Source: CAKSNH01 sp964422725
GTDB taxonomy: Bacteria > Bacillota > Clostridia > UBA1381
DNA: 10,576 nt
Direction of reading: 5' to 3'
Assembly (NCBI GenBank): GCA_964422725.1
Contig: CAYRCC010000058.1
Coordinates: forward strand, 1 to 10,576
In this document: in pieces, positions 1-6,369 of the stretch
How the letters are laid out: each line of letters begins with the position of its first letter
How positions within the stretch are numbered: position 1 is the first letter of the stretch
Notes under the pieces: generated by a model
Seen by the model: the letters and a program-made list of their open reading frames with translations, nothing else
Databases searched by the model: none
Told to the model about the DNA's origin: nothing
Position numbers and translations under genes: made by a program

Positions 1-327
1 ATCGAGGGCAACGCCCGAGCAACCGGTGTTGCGACAACCACCGCGTTTTGGCAACATCTGCATATGCATAACAACGTTACCGTCAGCACACCGCGTTTGC
101 GATACGGAAAAAACCGCCAAAGCGACCCAACGTTCAGAGCGTGTGAAACGTAATGTGTTTGCGACCATTGAGCGGAGCGAATAAAGCAAACACTAAAATA
201 TACTCGGTGCGTGCGGTACATTCAGTCAAGCGCGGCGGTTTTTTTGGGGTTTCCAAAGGGGCAACGCCCCTTGGTTTGCTTTTGGACACTTTTGTCAAAC
301 GACAAAAGTGTCACAGGGATAGCAGAT
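1..327. repeat. Repeat island 1: core and right arm of a dispersed non-coding element (cut by window edge)
   Basis: This stretch matches 6370-6696 with no indels and about 21 substitutions by eye (roughly 94% identity). It contains the module AAGGGGC-AAC-GCCCCTT at 256-272 and a perfect 12-bp hairpin at 285-312 with arms GACACTTTTGTC and GACAAAAGTGTC. The window starts inside the element, so its left arm is not seen. No convincing gene lies in it: a frame is open from base 1 to about 153, and also in the second copy, but the differences between the copies fall on all three codon positions. It is best read as a non-autonomous, MITE-like or structural repeat. Its mobility is inferred only from its dispersal. 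Confidence 0.85.
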
Positions 328-522
328 GAAATATGATAATATCTATGTTTGCCTAAGGGGCGGTAGCCCCTTACCGCTGACAATAGATAACCACCAAAAG
401 GGTTCAAGGGCAACCCCCTTGTTTGCCAAGGGGCAACGCCCCTTACCGCTGACAATAGATAACCCCAAAAAGGGATTGCAAAGGTTACCCCTTTGCAATA
501 GGGCCTACCGCCCCTTATTTTT
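328..522. repeat. Hairpin-module tail of repeat island 1, next to the dnaA 3' end
   Basis: This is a run of hairpin modules: AAGGGGC-GGTA-GCCCCTT at 355-372, an imperfect CAAGGG/CCCTTG unit at 405-421, AAGGGGC-AAC-GCCCCTT at 428-444, ATTGCAAAGG/CCTTTGCAAT at 475-499, and GGGC/GCCC at 501-515 followed by a T-rich run to 523. The linker ACCGCTGACAATAGATAACC occurs twice (373-392 and 445-464). The reverse complement of near-identical linkers occurs in the island after kdgK. The tail ends directly at the dnaA stop codon. Confidence 0.8.
465..499 (-). terminator. Probable terminator for dnaA
   Basis: Read on the minus strand, the hairpin ATTGCAAAGG/CCTTTGCAAT (475-499) is followed by CCCTTTTTGG, about 25 bases past the dnaA stop codon. 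The T run is interrupted, so efficiency is uncertain. On the plus strand, the neighbouring GGGC/GCCC stem at 501-515 is followed by TTATTTTTTT and could stop transcription arriving from the left. Confidence 0.5.
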
Positions 523-1863
523 TTAAATAGTCTGCAAATCCTTGGTAATCGAATCCACCGCGGTGCGTATGTCCGCATCTTTTTCTATTTCGTTTGCGAT
601 TTTGTTTACGTTGTGCGTAACTGTGGTCCTGTCCTTTTTGCCGAACTCCAAGCCTATGCGTACATGGTTCATATCTGTCAGCTTTTTGCACAGATACATC
701 GCAACCTGACGCGCCGTTGCCACGTCTTTCGTGCGCGATGTGCCGGTCAGCTCTTCCATACTTACATTATAATAAGTACAAACTTTTTCCTTTATGTCCT
801 TGTGCGTAATCTTTACAATCTTGTCCTCGGGCAAAATCTGTTTGAGCGAATCCTCGGCAAACGAAAGGTCGATATCGCAGTCGGACATTTTCGACAGCGC
901 AATAATCTTTTTCAGCGCCCCCTCAAGCTCACGCACATTCGTGTTGACACGCTCGGCAATGTAGTCGAAAATATCGTCGTTTATTTTCACGTTCTCTATT
1001 TCCGCTTTCTTTTTCAAAATCGCCATACGCGTTTCATAGTCCGGCACGCCTATGTCCGTTGTAATACCCCAGTCAAAACGCGTGCGCAGACGTTCCTCAA
1101 GATTAACCAGTCCCTTAGGCGTACGGTCACTGGTGATAACTATCTGCCTGTTTGAGTTGTACAGGTCGTTGAATGTGTGGAATATTTCTTCCTGAATACC
1201 CTCTTTGCCCTCGATAAACTGGATATCGTCAATCAGCAGAATATCGGTCTGGCGGTATTTTTTGCGAAATTCCTCCATATCGGTGTTTTTGTCGCGGATT
1301 GCGTTTATAAGGTCGTTTGTAAAGTTTTCGCTCGACACATACGTTACCTTCATATCCGGATTGTGTGCAAGGATATAGTTTCCGATTGCCAGCATAAGAT
1401 GCGTTTTGCCGAGTCCCGAATTTCCGTAAAGGAAAAGCGGATTGTATTTGACACCCGGCGCTTCCGCAACCGCCGCCGCAATATTGTATGCGTAACGGTT
1501 TGAACTGCCCACAACGAATTTTTCAAACGTATAAATAGGATTTATCCCCGATGCTCTCTCCGTCGACAAAGATGATTCGGCTTTCTTGCGCTCCGCTCTT
1601 TTGATGGCATCAAAATCCGTTCCCACCAAAATCTCAAGTTTTACCCTGCTCCCCGTAACCACCGAAAGCGAGTTTTCGATTAAGTTTTTATGCAGCATCT
1701 CAATCATATTTTTGCTTACATTGAGCGACACCGCAATTTTAAAAACGCCGTTTGAGAAAATAATCGGCTGTGCCGGACGGATATAGGTGTTGAAGGAAAC
1801 AGAGGAATTAATATCACGCCTGATATAGTCCAGTGCCTTTTGCCAAATATCATTTACTTCCAT
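523..1863 (-). CDS. dnaA: Chromosomal replication initiator protein DnaA
   Basis: DnaA is the AAA+ ATPase that binds DnaA boxes at the origin and opens the DNA for the replisome. The predicted protein has 446 residues, normal for the family. Domain I occupies about 1-75, followed by a short linker. The AAA+ domain carries Walker A GNSGLGKTH (147-155), Walker B LLIDDIQF (209-216), sensor 1 ITSDR (243-247), the arginine-finger region RLRTRF (258-263) and sensor 2 NVRELEGAL (309-317). The C-terminal helix-turn-helix includes ARQ (384-386) and FGKKDRTTVTH (407-417). The usual DHTTV signature reads DRTTV here. An ATG four codons upstream (1875) is possible, but GGAG lies 6 bases before the ATG at 1863 and the candidate -10 box would leave almost no leader for the upstream start. 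dnaN does not follow; the gene ends against a repeat island. Confidence 0.97.
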   Translation of the reverse strand: MEVNDIWQKALDYIRRDINSSVSFNTYIRPAQPIIFSNGVFKIAVSLNVSKNMIEMLHKNLIENSLSVVTGSRVKLEILVGTDFDAIKRAERKKAESSLSTERASGINPIYTFEKFVVGSSNRYAYNIAAAVAEAPGVKYNPLFLYGNSGLGKTHLMLAIGNYILAHNPDMKVTYVSSENFTNDLINAIRDKNTDMEEFRKKYRQTDILLIDDIQFIEGKEGIQEEIFHTFNDLYNSNRQIVITSDRTPKGLVNLEERLRTRFDWGITTDIGVPDYETRMAILKKKAEIENVKINDDIFDYIAERVNTNVRELEGALKKIIALSKMSDCDIDLSFAEDSLKQILPEDKIVKITHKDIKEKVCTYYNVSMEELTGTSRTKDVATARQVAMYLCKKLTDMNHVRIGLEFGKKDRTTVTHNVNKIANEIEKDADIRTAVDSITKDLQTI

Positions 1864-1885
1864 AATTAGCTCCATTTCTCTTAAA

Positions 1886-1913
1886 ATTATATTAAGGATA
1901 CACTATCCTTAAT
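1886..1913 (-). promoter_or_regulatory. Possible dnaA promoter with an overlapping palindrome
   Basis: On the minus strand a perfect TATAAT (1886-1891) would start transcription near 1879, about 16 bases before the preferred dnaA ATG. The -35 region is a poor match to TTGACA. The would-be spacer is filled by a perfect inverted repeat, ATTAAGGATA (1891-1900) / TATCCTTAAT (1904-1913). A weak -35 with a palindrome over the spacer is the layout of a regulated promoter, so this may be an operator. A near copy lies at 2135-2157, so the palindrome may instead belong to the neighbouring repeat. Confidence 0.45.
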
Positions 1914-1914
1914 T

Positions 1915-2132
1915 CAGACTGCAGACAAAACACAATGTGTTTTGTATTAAAGTTTAGGTCAAGCCTTTTCAAAGGCTTGCGGATTTTTAAGGCGGAGCCT
2001 TAAATCGTCGTCCGCAGACGACGAAACTCCTAAGCGTTTAAGTTTTGTTCAAACTTTTTAAAAAGTTTGTCGCTGTCCGCAGACAGCAAAACCTCTTCAA
2101 AATTTTAAGCAAAACCAATAAGTCTACACTCT
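1915..2132. repeat. Hairpin-chain repeat, copy A (218 bp)
   Basis: Six perfect inverted repeats follow one another: 1925-1945 (ACAAAACACA/TGTGTTTTGT), 1961-1978 (AAGCCTTT/AAAGGCTT), 1986-2004 (TTTAAGGC/GCCTTAAA), 2005-2024 (TCGTCGTC/GACGACGA), 2050-2069 (CAAACTTTTT/AAAAAGTTTG) and 2072-2087 (GCTGTC/GACAGC). A shorter copy lies at 2643-2796. No ORF of interest overlaps it. It is unrelated in sequence to the AAGGGGC islands. If transcribed it would fold into a string of stem-loops, but no evidence of transcription is visible. Confidence 0.85.
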
Positions 2133-2134
2133 AT

Positions 2135-2157
2135 ATTAAGGATACACTACCCTTAAT
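2135..2157. repeat. Second copy of the dnaA-upstream palindrome
   Basis: ATTAAGGATA (2135-2144) and TACCCTTAAT (2148-2157) repeat the palindrome at 1891-1913 with one arm mismatch. The two copies bracket hairpin-chain copy A as direct repeats of about 24 bp. Confidence 0.7.
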
Positions 2158-2349
2158 TATGTATATACCGTACATAAGTGTATCTTTTCATATCATAACC
2201 TCAAATCGGTGACACCACCCCAATTTAATTATCATAATAAATATAATAACAGATTTTTTATGATTAATCAATAAAAAAACAAAAAAATAGGTTTAAAAAT
2301 AAAACTGTGTCAAAATCGCGGATTACAGGCAAAATTTAAAAATCAAAGC
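2158..2349. other. AT-rich intergenic stretch, no gene seen
   Basis: This stretch is very AT-rich with long A runs and no supported ORF, RNA gene or DnaA box. It separates the dnaA upstream region from the tRNA promoter. Confidence 0.6.
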
Positions 2350-2378
2350 TTGACATCGGCGCAAAGCTGTGATACAAT
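2350..2378 (+). promoter_or_regulatory. Sigma-A-type promoter of the tRNA-Ser gene
   Basis: A perfect TTGACA (2350-2355) is separated by 17 bp from TACAAT (2373-2378), which is preceded by TG one base upstream (extended -10). The expected start of transcription near 2385 is about 30 bases before the mature tRNA. Confidence 0.88.
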
Positions 2379-2414
2379 TTAATATGTTATTTTGAGCTGC
2401 ACATTATTGTCTGC

Positions 2415-2504
2415 GGAGAGGTGGCCGAGCGGTCGAAGGCGCAGCATTGGAAATGCTGTAACGGGGCAACTCGTTCGAGGGTTCAAATCCCTTCCTCTCC
2501 TCCA
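2415..2504 (+). tRNA. tRNA-Ser, anticodon GGA
   Basis: The acceptor stem GGAGAGG (2415-2421) pairs with CCTCTCC (2494-2500). The anticodon stem CAGCA/TGCTG (2442-2446/2454-2458) holds the loop TTGGAAA with anticodon GGA at 2449-2451, reading UCC/UCU. A long variable arm with a GCAA loop identifies it as a class II serine tRNA. The T loop is TTCAAAT. The 3' CCA is encoded (2502-2504). The discriminator base at 2501 is T; bacterial serine tRNAs usually have G73. Confidence 0.96.
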
Positions 2505-2505
2505 T

Positions 2506-2561
2506 AACCGGACATCGGTTTTGATACAATGCGTATCGGGCTTGGTGTCCGGTTTCTTTTT
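2506..2561 (+). terminator. Terminator after tRNA-Ser
   Basis: AACCGGACA (2506-2514) pairs with TGTCCGGTT (2546-2554), with an inner GATAC/GTATC stem, followed by TCTTTTT. It starts two bases after the encoded CCA. Confidence 0.82.
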
Positions 2562-2623
2562 GTAAAGTCCTTGATTTACAATTCAAAACTATATTAAGAC
2601 TGATTATTTCAACGGATAATGCG

Positions 2624-2819
2624 GAGTTTAAAAAAACTCCGTCAGACTGTAGACAAAACCCAACGTGTTTTGTATTAAAGTTTAGGTCAAGCCTTTTCAA
2701 AGGCTTGCGGATTTTTAAGGCGGAGCCTTAAATCGTCGTCCGCAGACAGCAAAACCTCTTCAAAAATTTTAAGCAAAACTAATAAGTCTACACTCTGCCT
2801 GAGTTTAAAAAAACTCCGT
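2624..2819. repeat. Hairpin-chain repeat, copy B, with 19-bp flanking direct repeats
   Basis: The repeat itself spans 2643-2796 (154 bp) and matches copy A (1915-2132) except for a few substitutions, one extra A and a missing 65-bp block. The missing block is bounded in copy A by two copies of GTCCGCAGAC (2010-2019 and 2075-2084); copy B has one (2738-2747). This is the footprint of deletion between short direct repeats. Copy B is bracketed by GAGTTTAAAAAAACTCCGT at 2624-2642 and 2801-2819, itself a small hairpin. Confidence 0.85.
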
Positions 2820-2892
2820 AATTGCATTTATGAAAACAGATACAAAAGAATGGAAAAGATTGATTAAAAACAAAAATAGTGTCATATTGCTA

Positions 2893-2921
2893 TTGTATTT
2901 TTCTTTGATTTGGGATAAAAT
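2893..2921 (+). promoter_or_regulatory. Probable promoter of the obgE operon
   Basis: TTGTAT (2893-2898), a 17-bp spacer and TAAAAT (2916-2921) give an expected start near 2928, about 22 bases before the obgE ATG. Two mismatches in the -35 box and one in the -10 box suggest moderate strength. Confidence 0.65.
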
Positions 2922-2949
2922 ATGTAAAAGGCTAAAAAAGGAGAATGTT

Positions 2950-4227
2950 ATGTTTATAGATAAAGCAAAAATATTTATAAAAGCCGGTAACGGCGGCAAC
3001 GGCGCAATCGCGTTCCACCGCGAAAAATATATCGCCTCGGGCGGTCCGGACGGCGGTGACGGCGGCAAGGGCGGAAATGTAATATTCCGCGTTGATTTGG
3101 GTATGTCAACGCTGATGGATTTCCGCTACAAAAGAAAGTATACAGCCGAAAACGGCGGCGACGGCCGCGGCAAGCTCTGCCGCGGCAAAAACGGTGAGGA
3201 TATTATAATAAGCGTACCTCAGGGTACTATAGTGCGTGATGCACAGTCGAACAAAATAATAGCCGACATATCCGACCCCGACAAGGACGTTATCATTGCC
3301 TCGGGCGGCAACGGCGGCTGGGGCAACGCACATTTCGCAACCCCGACCCGTCAGGCACCTAATTTTGCGAAAAACGGTCTGCCAGGCGACGAGCGCGAAG
3401 TAATTCTTGAGCTTAAACTGTTGGCTGATGTCGGACTTGTGGGTTTTCCGAACGTCGGAAAATCAACGCTCCTTTCGCGCACCACCAAGGCACAGCCGAA
3501 AATCGCAAACTACCACTTTACCACGCTGGAGCCGAATCTCGGCGTTGTCGAGGCTGGCGCGGGTATGAGCTTTGTGCTTGCCGATATTCCGGGTATAATA
3601 GAGGGCGCAAGCGAGGGTGTGGGTCTGGGACACGATTTTCTCAGGCATATAGAACGCACGCGACTGCTTATTCACGTGGTTGACGTGTCGTCAATCGAGG
3701 GCAGAAATCCTATCGAGGATTTTGATATAATAAACGCCGAGCTGTCAAAATACAATTCGGGTCTTGAGGACCGTCCACAGATAGTGGCGGCGAACAAGAC
3801 CGATATTATCCAGAACCGAGAGGTTTACGAGTCGTTTAAAAATGAAATGCAAAAGCGCGGCTATGAGCTGTACGAGATTTCGGCGGCAACGGGTGACGGC
3901 GTTGACGCGCTTATGAAACACGCGTATACACTTCTTACGAAACTGCCGCCTATTGCGGTGTTTGAGCCTGAAATGGATATTACGGCGCAAAGCGTTGACA
4001 AAACAGGCGCAGGCTTTGAAATTAACATAGAAAACGGCGTGTATGTGCTTACGGGTACATGGATACAGGCGGTGGGCGGCAGTGTAAACTTTTCGGACGA
4101 GGAGTCGCTGCAGTTTTTCCAGCGTTCACTGCGCCGCAAGGGTGTTATAGATGCGCTTGAGGACGCCGGTATACAGGAGGGCGACATAGTAAGAATAGGT
4201 GATTTGGAATTTGAGTTTGTATTATAA
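2950..4227 (+). CDS. obgE: GTPase Obg (ribosome assembly)
   Basis: Obg is a slow P-loop GTPase that binds the large ribosomal subunit and links its assembly to nucleotide state and stress. The predicted protein has 425 residues. The glycine-rich Obg domain spans about 1-158. The G domain has G1 GFPNVGKST (165-173), switch threonines in HFTTLEPN (189-196), G3 DIPG (212-215), G4 NKTD (282-285) and G5 SAA (311-313). The C-terminal OCT domain covers about 340-425 with ENGVYVLTG (361-369). The frame stays open upstream to 2830, but the family start MFIDKAK and an AAAGGAG six bases before the ATG at 2950 fix this start. It opens an operon with yhbY, nadD and yqeK; rplU and rpmA, often just upstream in Firmicutes, are absent. 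Confidence 0.97.
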   Translation: MFIDKAKIFIKAGNGGNGAIAFHREKYIASGGPDGGDGGKGGNVIFRVDLGMSTLMDFRYKRKYTAENGGDGRGKLCRGKNGEDIIISVPQGTIVRDAQSNKIIADISDPDKDVIIASGGNGGWGNAHFATPTRQAPNFAKNGLPGDEREVILELKLLADVGLVGFPNVGKSTLLSRTTKAQPKIANYHFTTLEPNLGVVEAGAGMSFVLADIPGIIEGASEGVGLGHDFLRHIERTRLLIHVVDVSSIEGRNPIEDFDIINAELSKYNSGLEDRPQIVAANKTDIIQNREVYESFKNEMQKRGYELYEISAATGDGVDALMKHAYTLLTKLPPIAVFEPEMDITAQSVDKTGAGFEINIENGVYVLTGTWIQAVGGSVNFSDEESLQFFQRSLRRKGVIDALEDAGIQEGDIVRIGDLEFEFVL

Positions 4228-4250
4228 TTTATGAAAGGAAATTTTAAAAG

Positions 4251-4553
4251 ATGATAACAAGTAAACAACGCGCATATCTGCGTTCTATGGCAAATACGGT
4301 TCAGCCGATATTTCAGATAGGCAAGGGCGGCGTTTCGGATAAACAGGCAGAACAGATAGCGCTTGCGCTTGAGGCGCGCGAGCTTATAAAAATTCATATA
4401 CTCGACACCGCGCTTTTGGACACGAAAACAGTGTGCGGTGAGCTTGCCGAGCGGCTTGGTGCAGAGCCTGTACAGGCGATAGGTTCAAAATTTGTGCTGT
4501 ACAAGCAGGCGAAAAACGAGAAAAACCGCAAAATAGAGCTTCCGAAAAAATGA
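4251..4553 (+). CDS. yhbY: YhbY-family RNA-binding protein (CRM domain)
   Basis: The 100-residue protein has the form of a stand-alone CRS1-YhbY (CRM) domain. It begins with KQRAYLRSMAN, carries the GxxG loop as GKGG (24-27) and continues with the ELIKIHI strand. Members bind pre-ribosomal 50S particles and are thought to help rRNA maturation. It starts 23 bases after obgE, with AAAGGAA upstream of the ATG. The short lysine-rich tail (NEKNRKIELPKK) fits RNA binding. The pairing with obgE and nadD is common in Firmicutes and supports a ribosome assembly role. Confidence 0.93.
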   Translation: MITSKQRAYLRSMANTVQPIFQIGKGGVSDKQAEQIALALEARELIKIHILDTALLDTKTVCGELAERLGAEPVQAIGSKFVLYKQAKNEKNRKIELPKK

Positions 4554-4608
4554 GTGTTTGCAAAAAGCATTTGTAAAAAAAACGGTATTTATAAAGGTAG
4601 TGATTTGT

Positions 4609-5217
4609 ATGCGTATAGGTATTATGGGCGGTACATTCAATCCTATACATAATGCGCATTTGCTTATGGGCGAGATTGCGCGCGAGGAGTACGGTATAGA
4701 CAGACTGCTGTTTATGCCGGGCGGAAATCCGCCGCACAAGCGCGACATTGAGGTGACTGACGTATTGCACCGGGCACAGATGTGCCGGCTTGCGATAGCG
4801 GACAATCCGAATTTCATATTTTGCGGCTATGAGGCGGAGAAGAACGGTTTTTCCTACACGTCGGAAACGCTTGAGTATATGCGAAGCGAGTATCCGTCGG
4901 ACGAGATATTTTTTATAATAGGTTCGGATTCGCTGTTTGCGCTTGAAAGCTGGCACGAACCCGGGAAAATACTGAGCCTGTGCACGCTTTTGGTGTTTTG
5001 CCGCGAAGAAAGCCGCAGCGACACGCAAAACGAGATAGACCGTTTAAGCGAAAAATACAATGCGCGAATACGGATTATTCACGCGCCGAAATTCGATATT
5101 TCCTCGTCACAGATACGCGAAAGGCTCGAAAGGGGAAAGAGCGTAAGGTATATGATACCGGCGGCGGTTAGTGAATATATAAGCGAGAACGGGTTATACC
5201 GAGGTGAGAAAGTATGA
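4609..5217 (+). CDS. nadD: Nicotinate-nucleotide adenylyltransferase
   Basis: NadD transfers AMP from ATP to nicotinate mononucleotide, giving deamido-NAD in NAD synthesis. The 202-residue protein has the nucleotidyltransferase signature GGTFNPIHNAH (7-17), PGGNPPHK (37-44), IGSDSL (104-109) and the C-terminal ISSSQIR (164-170), all hallmarks of the family. The frame is open upstream to 4558, but the family start MRIGIMGGTFNP fixes the ATG at 4609. AAAGG lies 11 bases upstream, so the ribosome binding site is weak and translation may rely partly on coupling to yhbY (55-base gap). The stop codon overlaps the yqeK start as ATGA, which suggests translational coupling. Confidence 0.95.
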   Translation: MRIGIMGGTFNPIHNAHLLMGEIAREEYGIDRLLFMPGGNPPHKRDIEVTDVLHRAQMCRLAIADNPNFIFCGYEAEKNGFSYTSETLEYMRSEYPSDEIFFIIGSDSLFALESWHEPGKILSLCTLLVFCREESRSDTQNEIDRLSEKYNARIRIIHAPKFDISSSQIRERLERGKSVRYMIPAAVSEYISENGLYRGEKV

Positions 5218-5774
5218 AAGAAAAGTTAAAAGGTATGCTGACAAAGAGCCGGTATGAGCACAGTGTGGGCGTTAGCGAAACGGCGGTTAAGATGGCGCGG
5301 TTTTACGGAGCAGACGAGCAGAAAGCGCGCATTGCCGGACTTTTGCACGACTGCGCGAAAAAGCTGACAGCGGACGAGGCGGTAAAAAAGTGTGCCGAGC
5401 TTGGGGTGAAGCCGGACGAAACGGAAATGCTTGTGCCGGAGCTTATTCACGCGCCGCTGGGTGCCGGTATTGCGCGGTACGAGTTCGGGATAACGGACAG
5501 CGAAATACTCGGTGCGATAGCCGCGCATACGGTTGCAAAGGAGCATATGAGTGATTTGGAGAAGATAATTTATATTGCGGATATGATTGAGCCGAACCGC
5601 GAATTTCCGAATGTGGACGAGTGCAGGCGTGTTGCGTTTGAGGGGTTAGACAAAGCGTTTTTGTATATGCTGGACAGGTCTATTGTTTTTAATGTCGGAA
5701 AGGGTGTTATTTTGCATCCGAATACGGTTCTTGCAAGGAATGAAACGGTTAAGAGGCTGTTTTTGAAAAAGTGA
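5214..5774 (+). CDS. yqeK: YqeK-type HD phosphohydrolase (symmetrical Ap4A hydrolase)
   Basis: The 186-residue protein is an HD-domain phosphohydrolase. Likely metal ligands are His16 (EHS), His45-Asp46 (LLHDCAKK), His79 (LIHAPLG), His105 (AIAAHT) and Asp123 (IADMIEP). Characterised YqeK proteins from Gram-positive bacteria split diadenosine tetraphosphate into two ADP, lowering this alarmone; that activity is inferred here by family. Its start overlaps the end of nadD by 4 bases, with GAGGTGA six bases before the ATG. Its stop codon lies inside the terminator stem. In many relatives a ribosomal silencing factor gene (rsfS) follows in this cluster; here a repeat island follows. Confidence 0.92.
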   Translation: MKEKLKGMLTKSRYEHSVGVSETAVKMARFYGADEQKARIAGLLHDCAKKLTADEAVKKCAELGVKPDETEMLVPELIHAPLGAGIARYEFGITDSEILGAIAAHTVAKEHMSDLEKIIYIADMIEPNREFPNVDECRRVAFEGLDKAFLYMLDRSIVFNVGKGVILHPNTVLARNETVKRLFLKK

Positions 5775-5791
5775 TGAAAATCACTTTTTTT
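5766..5791 (+). terminator. Terminator of the obgE-yhbY-nadD-yqeK operon
   Basis: AAAAAGTGAT (5766-5775) pairs with ATCACTTTTT (5780-5789) around a GAAA loop, with a run of seven T at 5785-5791. The yqeK TGA stop (5772-5774) is part of the left arm. Confidence 0.9.
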
Positions 5792-5802
5792 ATTTTGGTG
5801 GT

Positions 5803-5845
5803 AAGGGGCGAAAGCCCCTTATTGCAAAGGGTTTCCCTTTGCAAT
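5803..5845. repeat. Two hairpin modules at the left end of island 2
   Basis: AAGGGGC-GAAA-GCCCCTT spans 5803-5820. It is followed at once by ATTGCAAAGGG/CCCTTTGCAAT with a three-base loop (5821-5845). The same pair of module types, in the same order, follows the kdgK terminator at 10226-10271. Confidence 0.85.
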
Positions 5846-5949
5846 CCCTTTTGGCGGTAACCACAGCGTGCGCGTGCAGATATCGCTTGCGCAAGGTGCA
5901 AGCGGTTCGGCTGACAAGGGGGTTGCCCTTGGCAATCCGTTTTGGTGGT

Positions 5950-6123
5950 TATCGTGACGTTGGTAGTAAGGGGCGTTGCCCCTTAGGCAGACAATTCATT
6001 GTCATAACAATTCTGCTATCCCCAGTTCCTTTTGTCTTGTGACAAAAGGAACGAAAAACACACCAAGGGGCGTTGCCCCTTTGGAAACCCTTTTTGCGAA
6101 AAAGCTCAATACGAGGATATTCC
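5950..6123. repeat. Left arm of island 2
   Basis: It contains AAGGGGC-GTT-GCCCCTT at 5968-5984, the hairpin GTTCCTTTTGTC/GACAAAAGGAAC at 6025-6052 and AAGGGGC-GTT-GCCCCTT at 6065-6081. Bases 5967-6123 match 10419-10576 with one substitution and one extra C, so these two copies are nearly identical. Bases 5950-6090 are the inverted counterpart of 6616-6760. Confidence 0.85.
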
Positions 6124-6137
6124 GTCAGGTAATCGGC

Positions 6138-6170
6138 AAAATTCACTCTATGCCTGAGCTCGTGAATTTT
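6138..6170. repeat. Hairpin at the left of the island 2 core
   Basis: AAAATTCAC (6138-6146) pairs with GTGAATTTT (6162-6170) around a 15-base loop. No T run follows on either strand, so it is not an obvious terminator. Confidence 0.55.
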
Positions 6171-6369
6171 GTGCCGTTCTGAACGCTATATGTTTATACA
6201 AACGCGGATTTTACCGAACGTCAGCGGTTATTACAGTATCAGCGGCGGCATACCCTCAACCCCACTTAGCGCGGCAGCTTTTTCGCGCTTGCGCAAAGGG
6301 TAGGCGGTTCGGCAACCGCTGATGTGGTGGTTACCGCAAAAAAAATTCAACGTTTACCCAACATTTTCA

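Noticed and set aside
1891..2158. Replication origin directly upstream of dnaA
   Set aside because: The region is AT-rich in parts but contains no TTATNCACA-like boxes; the box clusters are at 7689-8002.
2404..2700. Minus-strand open frame across the tRNA-Ser gene
   Set aside because: It is antisense to a clear tRNA and its terminator; such tRNA-shadow frames are a known annotation artefact.
2830..2949. N-terminal extension of obgE by 40 codons
   Set aside because: The family starts at MFIDKAK, a good ribosome binding site precedes 2950, and the extension overlaps the probable promoter.
5949..6146. Open frames through the arm repeats that read GVAPLE-like peptides on either strand
   Set aside because: They arise from the GGGGC/GCCCC hairpin modules, recur in several islands and lack start signals.
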